Below, one piece after another: positions 6,958-14,811 of a DNA stretch of 21,284 nucleotides. The position numbers were made by a program, and so were the translations under genes. Under the pieces are notes generated by a model, which saw only the letters and a list, made by a program, of their open reading frames with translations, was not told where the DNA came from and did not search any database. Position 1 is the first letter of the stretch. Every line of letters begins with the position of its first letter. This stretch comes from an uncultured Clostridia bacterium (GTDB lineage: Bacteria; Bacillota; Clostridia; Christensenellales; UBA1242). The DNA is taken from NCBI GenBank assembly GCA_937893125.1, contig CALBHW010000034.1, positions 1 through 21,284 of the forward strand, given 5' to 3'.

Positions 6958-8253
6958 TTATCTTTCAAACTCTTCTTCTTTATATTTATTAAAATTTATG
7001 CCGTAGTTTGCATTTCTTTCTGAAAAATAATAATTCTCATTAAGGTTGCGATATTTATTTGACTTCTTTGGACGAGGACCATTAAAATCCTTTTCAAAAT
7101 CGTCATCGTATCTATTATGGCACTTTTTACTTGCGAAACAAAGCCCTTCCATATTATCCGTATCAAGCCTTCTTTCACAAAAACGTGGGTCTACATTTTT
7201 ATTTTTGAACACATCATAAAATCCGTCTGGCACTGATTCTACTTCGTGATTTTGAAAAGCGCTAAAACTTGGACAAAGTTGATTTCCAATTTCTCTTAAT
7301 GGTAAGCATTCAAGCATTCTACTTGGGATGTGCGCGTCATAAACATTAAAAGTGTCAAGGAAGTTGAGCTCCATACTCTTAAAATCAGTATAAATTTTCT
7401 CTTCCATTCTTTTTCTGTTAAGCGAATTAGGTGGCGTTGGTCTAATATCAGGGCTAAAAAATGGTCCAAAAATTGACCTATGTCTGAAAGTATTTGGGTG
7501 CCTATGGCTATAATTTGCAAATGGCATAATTGCACCATTGAAAGAATATTTCCCAAATTTATCAAAAAAGTTGTAATGGCCCGCATATGGCTTGTAGTCC
7601 CACCTATCAACAATAAACTTGTAATCTTCCATTCCGCGATAGTTGGCGAGAAAAACCATAGAATTTTTTGCAAAATTTCCAAAATATTTTTTGACTTCTT
7701 TTTTTATAACTTCGCCCGTCATTACTTGCTGACCGATTTTAAAAAGAACTCTTTTTGAGTACAATTTGTAATCTGGGTCATCATTTATCATAATCCAATC
7801 TTCAACTGGAATCTTAGGCGCTTCTTGAATAGCAATTCTAAAAGTTTCGTTATGTGGAAAAATCTTACTTTCCAAATGATATGTTACAGGTGTAGAAGTT
7901 ATCATATTGTAATAAAACATATCATCACTCACGCCATAATAATACTGCGCGTTTTTACCAAACTTTCTTTGATAGGCATTCACTAAAATATCGCTAATTT
8001 TCTTTTGATTATCAGGATGAGAATAGGTCTTTATAAGTCTAGCATCAAATCGTGGCGCGAGATTTTTGTCAAATTTTTTGTAGTTTAGAAAAGTAAATGC
8101 ACTCAAATCTTTGTCATTTTCCACCCTTTCTTCATACATATCCATTGCGCGCTTTGAAAACTCACTATCGTTCAAAAACTTGTTGTTCTTAATAAGTTTA
8201 TGAAGTGGGCTTTTCCCTTTAGAACCTTGCATATCTTTTTCGTCTTTTTCCAT
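6958..8253 (-). CDS. Hypothetical protein, 431 residues, aromatic-rich, cytoplasmic
   Basis: No family was recognised. The protein has no signal peptide or membrane helix. The first 50 residues are strongly charged. The middle is rich in Tyr, Phe, His and Arg (for example FANYSHRHPNTFRHRSIFGP near residue 250). Five cysteines lie in the last third, including two CxxxC-like spacings around GLCFASKKC. The C-terminus is Asn/Tyr/Lys/Glu-rich and probably disordered. The start is supported by an AGGGGG site 6 bases upstream. Tyr/Asn-rich, poorly conserved proteins of this kind occur among spore coat proteins, and a putative spore-surface locus is 3 kb away, but this is a weak inference. Confidence 0.75.
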   Translation of the reverse strand: MEKDEKDMQGSKGKSPLHKLIKNNKFLNDSEFSKRAMDMYEERVENDKDLSAFTFLNYKKFDKNLAPRFDARLIKTYSHPDNQKKISDILVNAYQRKFGKNAQYYYGVSDDMFYYNMITSTPVTYHLESKIFPHNETFRIAIQEAPKIPVEDWIMINDDPDYKLYSKRVLFKIGQQVMTGEVIKKEVKKYFGNFAKNSMVFLANYRGMEDYKFIVDRWDYKPYAGHYNFFDKFGKYSFNGAIMPFANYSHRHPNTFRHRSIFGPFFSPDIRPTPPNSLNRKRMEEKIYTDFKSMELNFLDTFNVYDAHIPSRMLECLPLREIGNQLCPSFSAFQNHEVESVPDGFYDVFKNKNVDPRFCERRLDTDNMEGLCFASKKCHNRYDDDFEKDFNGPRPKKSNKYRNLNENYYFSERNANYGINFNKYKEEEFER

Positions 8254-8350
8254 TTTTCCCCCTTTTTCTTTTGATTATATCCAAAATCTCAATTAAAACG
8301 CGTTCTTAATAACCCTAGTTATTTTATCTTCTACCATAATTTGTACTTAT

Positions 8351-8379
8351 ATCATACACTTTTACCCCCAAAAAGTCAA
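8351..8379 (-). promoter_or_regulatory. Probable sigma-A promoter of the 431-residue gene
   Basis: On the minus strand TTGACT (8374-8379), exactly 17 bp, then TATGAT (8351-8356); each box matches consensus at five of six positions. It implies a leader of about 90 bases before the start codon. Confidence 0.65.
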
Positions 8380-8469
8380 GTCCCGACTTACTCTTAAAAA
8401 CACTAAAATATCTACCACTTTTTACCTTTATTTTACAATGCAAACACACCTTTTCAGTTTTTTAGCCCC

Positions 8470-8613
8470 TCCCTACAGGGAAAGTAAACAGCAATCATTT
8501 TTTTTCCTTGCTCCCCATTGTGAGGGGGAGTGGCACCTTAGGTGCCAAGGGAGTAAAAAGCACGCCCTGTTGTAAAGGCGGTCAGCCCCACGCATCGTGT
8601 GGGGCTGGTCGCC
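8470..8613. repeat. GC-rich hairpin-dense intergenic element
   Basis: There are several nested inverted repeats. TCCCT/AGGGA is at 8470-8481. Next is a branched fold CCTT (8506-8509) with AAGG (8547-8550), enclosing CTCCCC/GGGGAG (8511-8516/8525-8530) and GGCACC/GGTGCC (8532-8537/8541-8546). The last is a 15-pair stem, 8577-8591 with 8599-8613 (CAGCCCCAC/GTGGGGCTG core, extended by two G-U pairs and GGCG/CGCC), with a 7-base loop. The composition and structure are typical of dispersed non-coding repeats in gut Clostridia, but only one copy is in this window. It ends 94 bases before the DUF1538 start, so it might also be read as part of that leader. Confidence 0.6.
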
Positions 8614-8707
8614 ACAAGTCTACTATTTAATTTTTCCACATAACTAGCATAATTATTTGACTTTTTTTGCGTAATTTGTCACACTTTCTTTTGAAAAAGG
8701 AATCAAT

Positions 8708-10201
8708 ATGTCGTTTAAAAGTTTTGGCGAGAAGTTAAAGGAAGCATTTTTTTCGGTTTTTCCGTTTACGGTGGCCATTTTTTTGCTTATTTTCACCCTT
8801 GTTCCAACGCCAAAAGAACAAATAATTTTTCTTGCGATTAGTAGTGTTTTATTGATTCTTGGAATTGCAATATTTTCGCTCGGCGCAGATAGTTCGATGA
8901 TTGAACTTGGAAACGGCGTAGGCGCGACGCTCTCCAAAAAAAACAAACTATTTTTTATGCTCTCAGTTGGCGCGGTCATAGGATTTGTCATCACTTTTGC
9001 TGAGCCTGACCTTATGGTCCTTGCAAAACAAGTTGCCGTGCAGTCAAGTCTTAGTAGTGAATGGCTTTTCATTGCTGTTGTTTCGCTCGGTGTCGGGATT
9101 TTGCTCACTCTCGGCATACTTAGGATATATTTTAAAATAAAACTATCCATACTTCTTCTCATTTCCTACGGGCTTGTCCTAGTTTTATCCTTTTTTGCAC
9201 CAAAGGAATTTGTCCCAATCGCTTTTGACTCGGGAAGCGTCACAACGGGTCCAATTTCCGTCCCTTTCCTTATTGCTTTTGGGCTTGGACTTTCCGCCGT
9301 TAGGCGTAGCGAAAAAGACGACGACAGTTTTGGACTCATTGCTCTATGCTCTGTTGGACCTATACTTTCCGTTATGTTTTTGAGTCTATTTTTAAAATCA
9401 ACAACGCCTACCACAACCGAAACAGTTGCAGAAAACCTTTCAATCAGCACAGAACTTTTGTCATCACTACTTAAAAATTTAAAAGATGTTGCAATCGTTA
9501 TTTTGCCAATCATTGCAATTTTCGTAATATTTCAAATTTTTTCATTCAAATACAGCAAACAAAAGATCGTAAAAATGCTACTTGGTTTCTTCCTTGTCTA
9601 CTTTGGCATTACAATTTTCTTGACAGGCGTCGAATGTGGCTATCTTCCAATGGGAGCGCTAATCGGCAAGACTCTTCAAGGAAAATGGTACGCGACCATA
9701 ATAATTTTTGTCCTTGGCGCGCTCGCAATCATTGCCGAACCCGCCCTTCATGTCCTTAAAAGACAAATTGAAGAAGTTACAAATGGTGCGATAAAACAAA
9801 ACACAATCACTATCACAATTTCAATTGGAGTTGCACTTTCAGTCGTTGTTGCTGGACTTCGCGCGACACACAACTTTGATATTCTCTATGTCCTTGTCCC
9901 AATGTACGCCGTCGCACTCGCACTTTCCTTTATCAACACGAAACTTTTTACTGCAATAGCCTTCGACTCGGGCGGGGTCGCAACGGGCACACTTGCGGTG
10001 TCATTTATTTTACCTATGATTACAGGGTTGTCCGCGGACAGCAACGGCTTTGGCACAATCGGGCTTATAGCGTGTTTCCCAATTGTCACTCTTCAAATTT
10101 TAGGTCTTATCTACAAAATTAAACTTGTTAGAGCCTCTCGAGCAACGTCCTGCCCTGTTCCACGAAAAGATTATGTTGTTGAATTTGACGACGGAAAATA
10201 A
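8708..10201 (+). CDS. DUF1538 family membrane protein, probable transporter
   Basis: A 497-residue integral membrane protein with about a dozen hydrophobic helices and an internal duplication. The motif IAFDSG is at residues 171-176 and again at 417-422, each followed by [GS]V.TG and a hydrophobic helix. The AEP motif is at 98-100 and 343-345, each before a helix and a Lys/Arg-Gln pair. This is the two-domain DUF1538 layout with inverted or tandem halves typical of transporters. From memory, DUF1538 proteins of Halomonas (UmpA/UmpB) were reported as cation/proton antiporters; the substrate here is unknown. AAAGGA precedes the start. Two PII-like genes follow on the same strand, so the transporter is probably gated by them, as GlnK gates AmtB. 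Confidence 0.88.
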   Translation: MSFKSFGEKLKEAFFSVFPFTVAIFLLIFTLVPTPKEQIIFLAISSVLLILGIAIFSLGADSSMIELGNGVGATLSKKNKLFFMLSVGAVIGFVITFAEPDLMVLAKQVAVQSSLSSEWLFIAVVSLGVGILLTLGILRIYFKIKLSILLLISYGLVLVLSFFAPKEFVPIAFDSGSVTTGPISVPFLIAFGLGLSAVRRSEKDDDSFGLIALCSVGPILSVMFLSLFLKSTTPTTTETVAENLSISTELLSSLLKNLKDVAIVILPIIAIFVIFQIFSFKYSKQKIVKMLLGFFLVYFGITIFLTGVECGYLPMGALIGKTLQGKWYATIIIFVLGALAIIAEPALHVLKRQIEEVTNGAIKQNTITITISIGVALSVVVAGLRATHNFDILYVLVPMYAVALALSFINTKLFTAIAFDSGGVATGTLAVSFILPMITGLSADSNGFGTIGLIACFPIVTLQILGLIYKIKLVRASRATSCPVPRKDYVVEFDDGK

Positions 10202-10410
10202 CGGCGCAAAATATTGTTCTGACTTCCAAAGTCAATTTATCATATTGAATTTGATAGAAAGAATAACTACTCTCAAAAAGCACTTTAATAGTCCGCGTTT
10301 TAGTCAAAAAATCTTGTCAAATCATTTTCTCATTAACTTTTGCATTTTGTTAAATGTTTAAAAAAATTAGTTGAACACTTAAAATCAAACATTTTTTAAA
10401 AGGAGCTTAT

Positions 10411-10839
10411 ATGGAACAAATTATAGAACTTTTAGTTGTTATAACGCCCAAATCGCAAGGCGATAAAACGATAGAAATCTTATCGTCTTTTGGCGCAGAC
10501 CTTCAACTTATGTGTTTAGGTAGGGGCACGGCTGATAGTACTTTTGCGGACTACTTTGATGTAAGCGAAAAAGAAAAGAAAGTCTTTTTTGCACTCGCTC
10601 AAAAAGATAAAACGCCTACCCTTTTATCCGCTCTTAATGAAAGTTTATGCTCAAAAAAGCACGGCACAATTATGTTTACTCTACCACTTAAAAGTGCAAT
10701 GTATAGCGTAATTGAACAAATGAATTTAGTTCCACTTTTAAACAAAATGAGCCCCAAAAAAACATTTTCAACTCGTCTTAAAAGCATTGGCGAGCGCCTA
10801 AAAAATAAAAAAGGAGAAAAAAATGGAAAAAGAACTTGA
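10411..10839 (+). CDS. PII-like regulator associated with DUF1538 (first copy)
   Basis: 142 residues. It has the beta-alpha-beta PII-type fold pattern: an N-terminal strand IIELLVVITP, a helix, then the motif LMCLGRGTADS, where the GRGT is shared with the second copy, then a second strand-helix unit (KKVFFALAQKDK) and a third strand GTIMFTLPL. The canonical GlnB T-loop with its uridylylated Tyr is not present, so this is a PII-like rather than a classical nitrogen PII protein. A basic tail of about 35 residues (KSIGERLKNKKGEKNGK) extends beyond the fold. AAAAGGAG precedes the start. It overlaps the next gene by 17 bases. It lies 209 bases after DUF1538, so it could have its own promoter. Confidence 0.75.
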   Translation: MEQIIELLVVITPKSQGDKTIEILSSFGADLQLMCLGRGTADSTFADYFDVSEKEKKVFFALAQKDKTPTLLSALNESLCSKKHGTIMFTLPLKSAMYSVIEQMNLVPLLNKMSPKKTFSTRLKSIGERLKNKKGEKNGKRT

Positions 10840-11203
10840 ACTTATTGTTACAGTTGTTGAAAAAGGTCATAGTGACGAAGTTGTCGTAGCGTCGCGCGAA
10901 GCAGGCGCACAAGGCGGAACAATAATTTACGGGCGCGGAACGAACCCAAAAGAGAATGAAAGCATTTTAGGAATGAATGTCACAGGCGAAAAAGAAGTCG
11001 TTTTTATTATTGTAGAAAAAGACAAAAAGAAAGCCGTTATGGAAAACATCGCCGACAAAGGAAAACTTAACACAACGGATAAAGGTCTTTGTTTTTCTCT
11101 CCCAATTGACGACTTTTTGGGCGCTGGGCACGAAAAAGATGACAACCTAAAATTTGACAATATGCCCGCCCCCGCTTCTGACTTGCCAAAACAGACAATC
11201 TAA
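10823..11203 (+). CDS. PII family regulator associated with DUF1538 (second copy)
   Basis: 126 residues, starting ELELIVTVVEKGHSDEVVVA, with the motif GGTIIYGRGT followed by an acidic region and EVVFIIVEKDKKKAVM. This is close to the P-II family proteins usually encoded beside DUF1538 transporters. The last strand CFSLPIDD precedes a flexible acidic/Pro tail. The start lies within the end of the first PII-like gene (17-base overlap), with AAGGAG upstream, so the two are translationally coupled. Two different PII chains made together could form mixed trimers; this is inference. Confidence 0.85.
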   Translation: MEKELELIVTVVEKGHSDEVVVASREAGAQGGTIIYGRGTNPKENESILGMNVTGEKEVVFIIVEKDKKKAVMENIADKGKLNTTDKGLCFSLPIDDFLGAGHEKDDNLKFDNMPAPASDLPKQTI

Positions 11204-11287
11204 GTTTTAAGCGTCAACATTAACACAAAAATTATTCATACTTGACTTATTCAAGATATGACTTTATAATTTTTCAAGGAAGAAAAA

Positions 11288-11779
11288 ATGAACAAGCAAA
11301 AATGGAATGAAAATCAAGAAAAAATTGCAAACGAGATACTTTCTCACGCGAGAGAAATCGGCTTTGATAATTATAACGAGCAAAAAGCCAAATTTAACGA
11401 AAACGAGCGTACTTTCATCATTGATTTTGTAAAAGGACTATCCGCCGAAAATGAAAAGGGCGTTGTTGAATATTTAATTTCAAAAAAAGCACAAAATCCC
11501 ACTGACAAATCAATTTTTATTGCAAAATCTCTTTGTAATCAAGCGGTTGCGGACACAATTCTAGCAAAAACAAAGGAATGCAGAAACGAAAAAGTTATAG
11601 ACTACTACACCCGCCTTCACGACAGCAACAAACAATATATAAAAGACTTAATTGCTTTTAGTAAAACGGCTGAAAATTATCAACCTTTTCCGACAACAGA
11701 AGTTAAAATCGACACACAAAAAAAAGTCAACGCTTGCGCTAAACTAGAAAAAATCCTTGAAAACGAAAAAGAAATGTAG
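11288..11779 (+). CDS. Hypothetical helical protein downstream of PII genes
   Basis: 163 residues, mostly charged and helical, without signal peptide or membrane helix; no family was recognised. AAGGAAG precedes the start (MNKQKWNENQEKIANEILSH). It lies 84 bases after the second PII-like gene on the same strand and ends with the only good terminator of this group. It may therefore be the last gene of the DUF1538-PII unit. Three cysteines (near residues 78, 93 and 150) show no obvious metal-binding spacing. Confidence 0.7.
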   Translation: MNKQKWNENQEKIANEILSHAREIGFDNYNEQKAKFNENERTFIIDFVKGLSAENEKGVVEYLISKKAQNPTDKSIFIAKSLCNQAVADTILAKTKECRNEKVIDYYTRLHDSNKQYIKDLIAFSKTAENYQPFPTTEVKIDTQKKVNACAKLEKILENEKEM

Positions 11780-11797
11780 CAATCTACATTTCTTTTT
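11766..11797 (+). terminator. Intrinsic terminator overlapping a stop codon
   Basis: AAAAAGAAATGTAG (11766-11779) pairs perfectly with CTACATTTCTTTTT (11784-11797) around the loop CAAT, followed by more T. The last five codons, including the TAG stop, form the left arm, so ribosomes finishing translation would cover the hairpin. Confidence 0.88.
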
Positions 11798-12016
11798 TTA
11801 TTTCTTTTTTTATATATTTTGTTTTTTAAAAAAAATTTTCTTTAAAATTTATTAAAATTTTCAAAAATAATTTTATTCTAAAATTTTTCTACTATAAAGA
11901 ATAATTTTTAGCAATATAGAGAACAAAAAAATAAATTTTCTATCAATAAATATTGCGCTTAATTTTAAGTAAATTGTTTTTCACTTTTTTTAAATCCACA
12001 AACCTTTAACATAACC

Positions 12017-12757
12017 TTATTCGTTATCGTCTTTCTTGGTCGCTCTTTTTGAAGATTTAGGTTTGACATCTTTAGTTTCGTTTTCTCCCTTATCTTCAAC
12101 TTCTATGTTCTTTTTTTGCACTCTTTTTGGTTTGGTCTTAGGTTTTTCTTCTGAGACTTCATTTTCTTCAATGACAACAACTTGTGGAGTTTCAACATTT
12201 TCTTTTGGTAGGTCATCTTGTTGGACTTCTGTTCTTATTTTGACCGTTTCAATTTCAATATTTCTCAAATCCGCGCCATAGTCAAAAACAAGTGAAAGTG
12301 CAAGGTATGCCAACCCTATTCCGATGTCTCCAAAATTTGAAAAATCTATGTTAACCCTAAAAATAGCCATTACAATCGACGACAAAATAAGAGTTCCAAA
12401 AGGTATTGCGATGTGCAAAATTCCAATAATTTGCATATTTTTGACGATTTCTTTATTAAAAGGCGTGCCAACTGCAAGTTCCTTTTTGTAAAAACCTTTT
12501 ACATAATAGTAAAGTGCAACTTCGCCCGCGCTCAAAATAGCCCCGACCACACAATAGCACATTGCCATATTAAAACTCACATCTACTTGCGCGTCTCTAC
12601 TAATTTGCGCCCAAACCTCCGCATCATTTCCTATAATCAAATTGCCAATAATGCCAAGAACGCTTCCAACAAGTCCCACAATACAACAAACAAATATAAT
12701 TTGAACAAAAATGGAAATTATTTTTGATAATTTTTGGACTCTTTCTAAACTTTTCAT
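12017..12757 (-). CDS. Four-helix membrane protein with charged C-terminal tail
   Basis: 246 residues. Hydrophobic helices lie at about 13-42, 62-86, 108-135 and 143-165, followed by a strongly charged Lys/Glu-rich tail (about 180-246) that is probably cytoplasmic and disordered. Between helices 2 and 3 is the phrase AVGTPFNKEIVKNMQIIGIL, which resembles the GxPF..E.. motif of DUF2975-type proteins; this is a weak assignment. AAGGAG precedes the start. It is convergent with the PII operon. Function unknown. Confidence 0.78.
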   Translation of the reverse strand: MKSLERVQKLSKIISIFVQIIFVCCIVGLVGSVLGIIGNLIIGNDAEVWAQISRDAQVDVSFNMAMCYCVVGAILSAGEVALYYYVKGFYKKELAVGTPFNKEIVKNMQIIGILHIAIPFGTLILSSIVMAIFRVNIDFSNFGDIGIGLAYLALSLVFDYGADLRNIEIETVKIRTEVQQDDLPKENVETPQVVVIEENEVSEEKPKTKPKRVQKKNIEVEDKGENETKDVKPKSSKRATKKDDNE

Positions 12758-12946
12758 TTTTCTCTCCTTATTTTAATAATACTACTTTTAATAAAATTTC
12801 AAAACATTTTTAACCTTTTTTTAAAAAAATTGACTTATCATATTAAAATAACCCCGTTTCATAATAAATTGTGTTTTTATAGACTTTTTTAAAAAAGTGC
12901 ACTCAAAAAGGGGATTCACTTCACTTCCTAGTGCTTTTTTATTTTC

Positions 12947-12970
12947 AGTGCCCCCTACGGAGTTCACTTC
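12947..12970 (+). repeat. Dispersed intergenic repeat, copy 1
   Basis: This 24-base core matches the reverse complement of 19050-19073 at 21 of 24 positions (AGTGnCnCCTACGGnGTTCA and the following CTTC). Both copies lie beside a minus-strand terminator of the AAAAGGAAG type. The two copies are in opposite orientation and bracket the SCIFF-to-racemase block. Confidence 0.6.
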
Positions 12971-12980
12971 AAAAATGATT

Positions 12981-13011
12981 AAAAAAGGAAGAAATATAAC
13001 ATCTCTTCCTT
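12981..13011 (-). terminator. Intrinsic terminator after scfB
   Basis: AAGGAAGA (12985-12992) pairs with TCTTCCTT (13004-13011). On the minus strand the stem ends in TTTTTT. It lies about 57 bases past the scfB stop. Confidence 0.75.
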
Positions 13012-13067
13012 ATTTTTTTTAATTTGAATGACGCGTGAAAGTTTGTTTCAAAACTATTTTCCAAAAA

Positions 13068-14453
13068 TTATTTATTTTCTTTCCACGAATCCTTTTCAAC
13101 TTGCATCATTATTGCGCATTCAATACGCTTTTTAAACAATTTGCAACCATATTCATATGTTCCCTTTATATCACCCGTCGCGTGATAAGCATTCGCTGCA
13201 CACCCGCCCGAACAATAAAGTTTTGCCCAGCAATCTTTGCAGTCTGGTCTAGCGTAGGCGTTGCACATCTTAAAATCATTTACGAGGTCTTTATTTTTTA
13301 TGCCGTCATAGATGTTTCCGACACAAAACTTTTCTTCGCCCACAAATTGGTGACAAGGATAAAGGTCGCCCCATGGGGTCACCGCGAGATATTCCGTCCC
13401 GCTTCCACATCCACTAATTCTTTTATAAATGCAAGGTCCGTGCGCCAAATCAAGCATATAATGATAGAAAGTTATAGGCTTGCCTTCCTTTTCTCGGCGC
13501 AACATATCTTTTGCCAAAATTTCATATTGCTCATAAAGTTTTGGCAAATCTTCTTCCGTCAAAGCATAACTTTCCTTAGGATTGCACACAACTGGCTCCA
13601 TACTTAGTTCGGAAAACCCAAGGTCCGCCATATGGAAAATGTCGTTTGTAAAATCGACATTATTGTGCGTAAAAGTTCCGCGCATATAGTAATTTTTGCC
13701 TTGACGCCTTTTTACAAACTCTTGAAACTTTGGAACGATTATGTCGTAAGACCCCTTGCCCGTATTTGTTTTTCTTAGAGAGTCGTGAATCTCTTTTCGC
13801 CCGTCTAAACTTAAAACAACATTGTGGCATTCCTTGTTTGCAAACTCAATCACATCGTCATTTATAGCAACACCATTAGTAGTCAAAGTAAAACGGAAAT
13901 TTTTGTTGTATTTCTTTTCAATACTTCTTGCGTATTCGACGATTTTTTTGACCACATCAAAATTCATAAGTGGTTCGCCACCAAAAAAGTCAACTTCAAG
14001 GTTGCGCCTTGTGCCAGAGTTTTCGACCAAAAAATCAATTGCTCGTTTGCCGACTTCAAAACTCATAAGCGCCCTGTCCCCGTGATATTTTCCTTGCGAC
14101 GCAAAACAATACTCACAATTCAAGTTGCAAGTATGCGCAACATGAAGGCAAAGCGCTTTAATAACATTACTTCTATTTTTAAAGTCAAAAGCCTTATTTT
14201 CGTAAATATCGGTCGTAAAAAGTTTGTTATCGCGTTTTAGTTCTTCAATATCATCAAAAACATCTAAAATTTCTTGCCTATTAACCGTTTTATCGTCTTT
14301 ATACTTTTCAAGCATACTTGACACTATTTCTTCCCTGTCCGTATTTTCATAAAGATTTATAATGTCATACGCTAAATCGTCGACATCATGCACGCTTCCA
14401 CTAAAAACATCAAGAACAATGTTGTGTCCGTTTAATTTATAACTATGTATCAT
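13068..14453 (-). CDS. scfB: Radical SAM/SPASM maturase of the SCIFF ranthipeptide
   Basis: 461 residues, the usual family length. ScfB reductively cleaves S-adenosylmethionine and forms Cys-to-Thr thioether cross-links in the SCIFF peptide encoded upstream. The N-terminus (MIHSYKLNGHNIVLDVFSG) is the family's peptide-recognition-type domain. The radical SAM motif CNLNCEYC gives Cys109, 113 and 116 for the cluster that binds SAM, followed by GGEP at 158-161. The SPASM region (about 341-446) has eleven cysteines (341, 349, 367, 377, 397, 405, 408, 414, 418, 437, 446) for two auxiliary iron-sulfur clusters. The frame is open 13 codons further upstream, but GGGAG before this Met and the family N-terminus decide the start; the extra codons overlap a terminator hairpin. 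scfA is 178 bases upstream. Confidence 0.95.
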   Translation of the reverse strand: MIHSYKLNGHNIVLDVFSGSVHDVDDLAYDIINLYENTDREEIVSSMLEKYKDDKTVNRQEILDVFDDIEELKRDNKLFTTDIYENKAFDFKNRSNVIKALCLHVAHTCNLNCEYCFASQGKYHGDRALMSFEVGKRAIDFLVENSGTRRNLEVDFFGGEPLMNFDVVKKIVEYARSIEKKYNKNFRFTLTTNGVAINDDVIEFANKECHNVVLSLDGRKEIHDSLRKTNTGKGSYDIIVPKFQEFVKRRQGKNYYMRGTFTHNNVDFTNDIFHMADLGFSELSMEPVVCNPKESYALTEEDLPKLYEQYEILAKDMLRREKEGKPITFYHYMLDLAHGPCIYKRISGCGSGTEYLAVTPWGDLYPCHQFVGEEKFCVGNIYDGIKNKDLVNDFKMCNAYARPDCKDCWAKLYCSGGCAANAYHATGDIKGTYEYGCKLFKKRIECAIMMQVEKDSWKENK

Positions 14454-14466
14454 CTTTCGCTCCCAC

Positions 14467-14491
14467 AAAAAATGCCGAAACTTGTTCGGCA
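14467..14491 (-). terminator. Intrinsic terminator between scfA and scfB
   Basis: TGCCGAA (14485-14491 read on the minus strand) pairs with TTCGGCA (14473-14479) around a 5-base loop, followed directly by TTTTTT (14472 to 14467). It ends 13 bases before the scfB start codon, so it also borders the scfB ribosome binding site. Partial read-through would give much scfA and little scfB transcript. Confidence 0.82.
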
Positions 14492-14631
14492 CTTTACTTT
14501 TATCTTTGATTTTAGAAAGTCATTTTTAATTTCACGCATAGTTTTAATTTTGATTTTACAACTTTTATTTACTTAAAAAGTTGTAACCTACACAAAAAAT
14601 TACAAAAAAACAACTTTTTTAGTCAATTAAA

Positions 14632-14781
14632 TTAGCCTTTGCATTTTTCGCATTGTTGATTAGCAACACCACACGAAGTCTTGCAAGCGGATTGGCAAGA
14701 AGTTTGGCATTCTCCGCAACCACTATTTGACAAATTTTGATTGACAAGTTCTCTTGTATTCAAAGTTTTAATTCTTTTCAT
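14632..14781 (-). CDS. scfA: SCIFF ranthipeptide precursor
   Basis: 49 residues, starting MKRIKTLNTRELVNQNLSNS and then the diagnostic CGECQTSCQSACKTSC block (Cys 22, 25, 29, 33, 37), followed by GVANQQCEKCKG (Cys 44 and 47). This is the six-cysteines-in-forty-five-residues peptide that is almost universal in Clostridia. The radical SAM enzyme ScfB links a cysteine to a threonine by a thioether. This copy has seven cysteines; Cys47 in the C-terminal extension is extra to the six of the family name. AAGGAG precedes the start by 6 bases. It is too short for many gene finders. It has its own near-consensus promoter and a terminator after it. The role of the mature peptide is unsettled; quorum-sensing-like roles have been proposed. 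Confidence 0.95.
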   Translation of the reverse strand: MKRIKTLNTRELVNQNLSNSGCGECQTSCQSACKTSCGVANQQCEKCKG

Positions 14782-14811
14782 TTTTTTCTCCTTAAGGTTT
14801 ATTACACTTAA

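Larger units (their letters stand above)
8254..8707. other. Divergent intergenic region with GC-rich structured island
   Basis: 454 bases between divergent genes. It holds the promoter of the minus-strand gene (8351-8379), a second TATAAT near 8270 without a matching -35, and the hairpin-rich island 8470-8613 that is markedly richer in GC than its surroundings. The DUF1538 ribosome binding site (AAAGGA) is at about 8694-8699. Confidence 0.55.
12758..13067. other. Intergenic region with repeat and terminator
   Basis: 310 AT-rich bases between two minus-strand genes. It contains a copy of a dispersed repeat (12947-12970) and the terminator of scfB (12981-13011). The promoter for the membrane-protein gene should lie in 12760-12860 but could not be fixed with confidence. 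Confidence 0.45.

Noticed and set aside
8653..9513. Long minus-strand frames opposite the DUF1538 gene
   Set aside because: They are shadows of a hydrophobic coding sequence; composition and lack of ribosome binding sites argue against them.
13035..13607. 190-codon open frame on the plus strand opposite scfB
   Set aside because: It lies fully antisense to conserved SPASM-coding sequence, has no ribosome binding site and resembles no protein.
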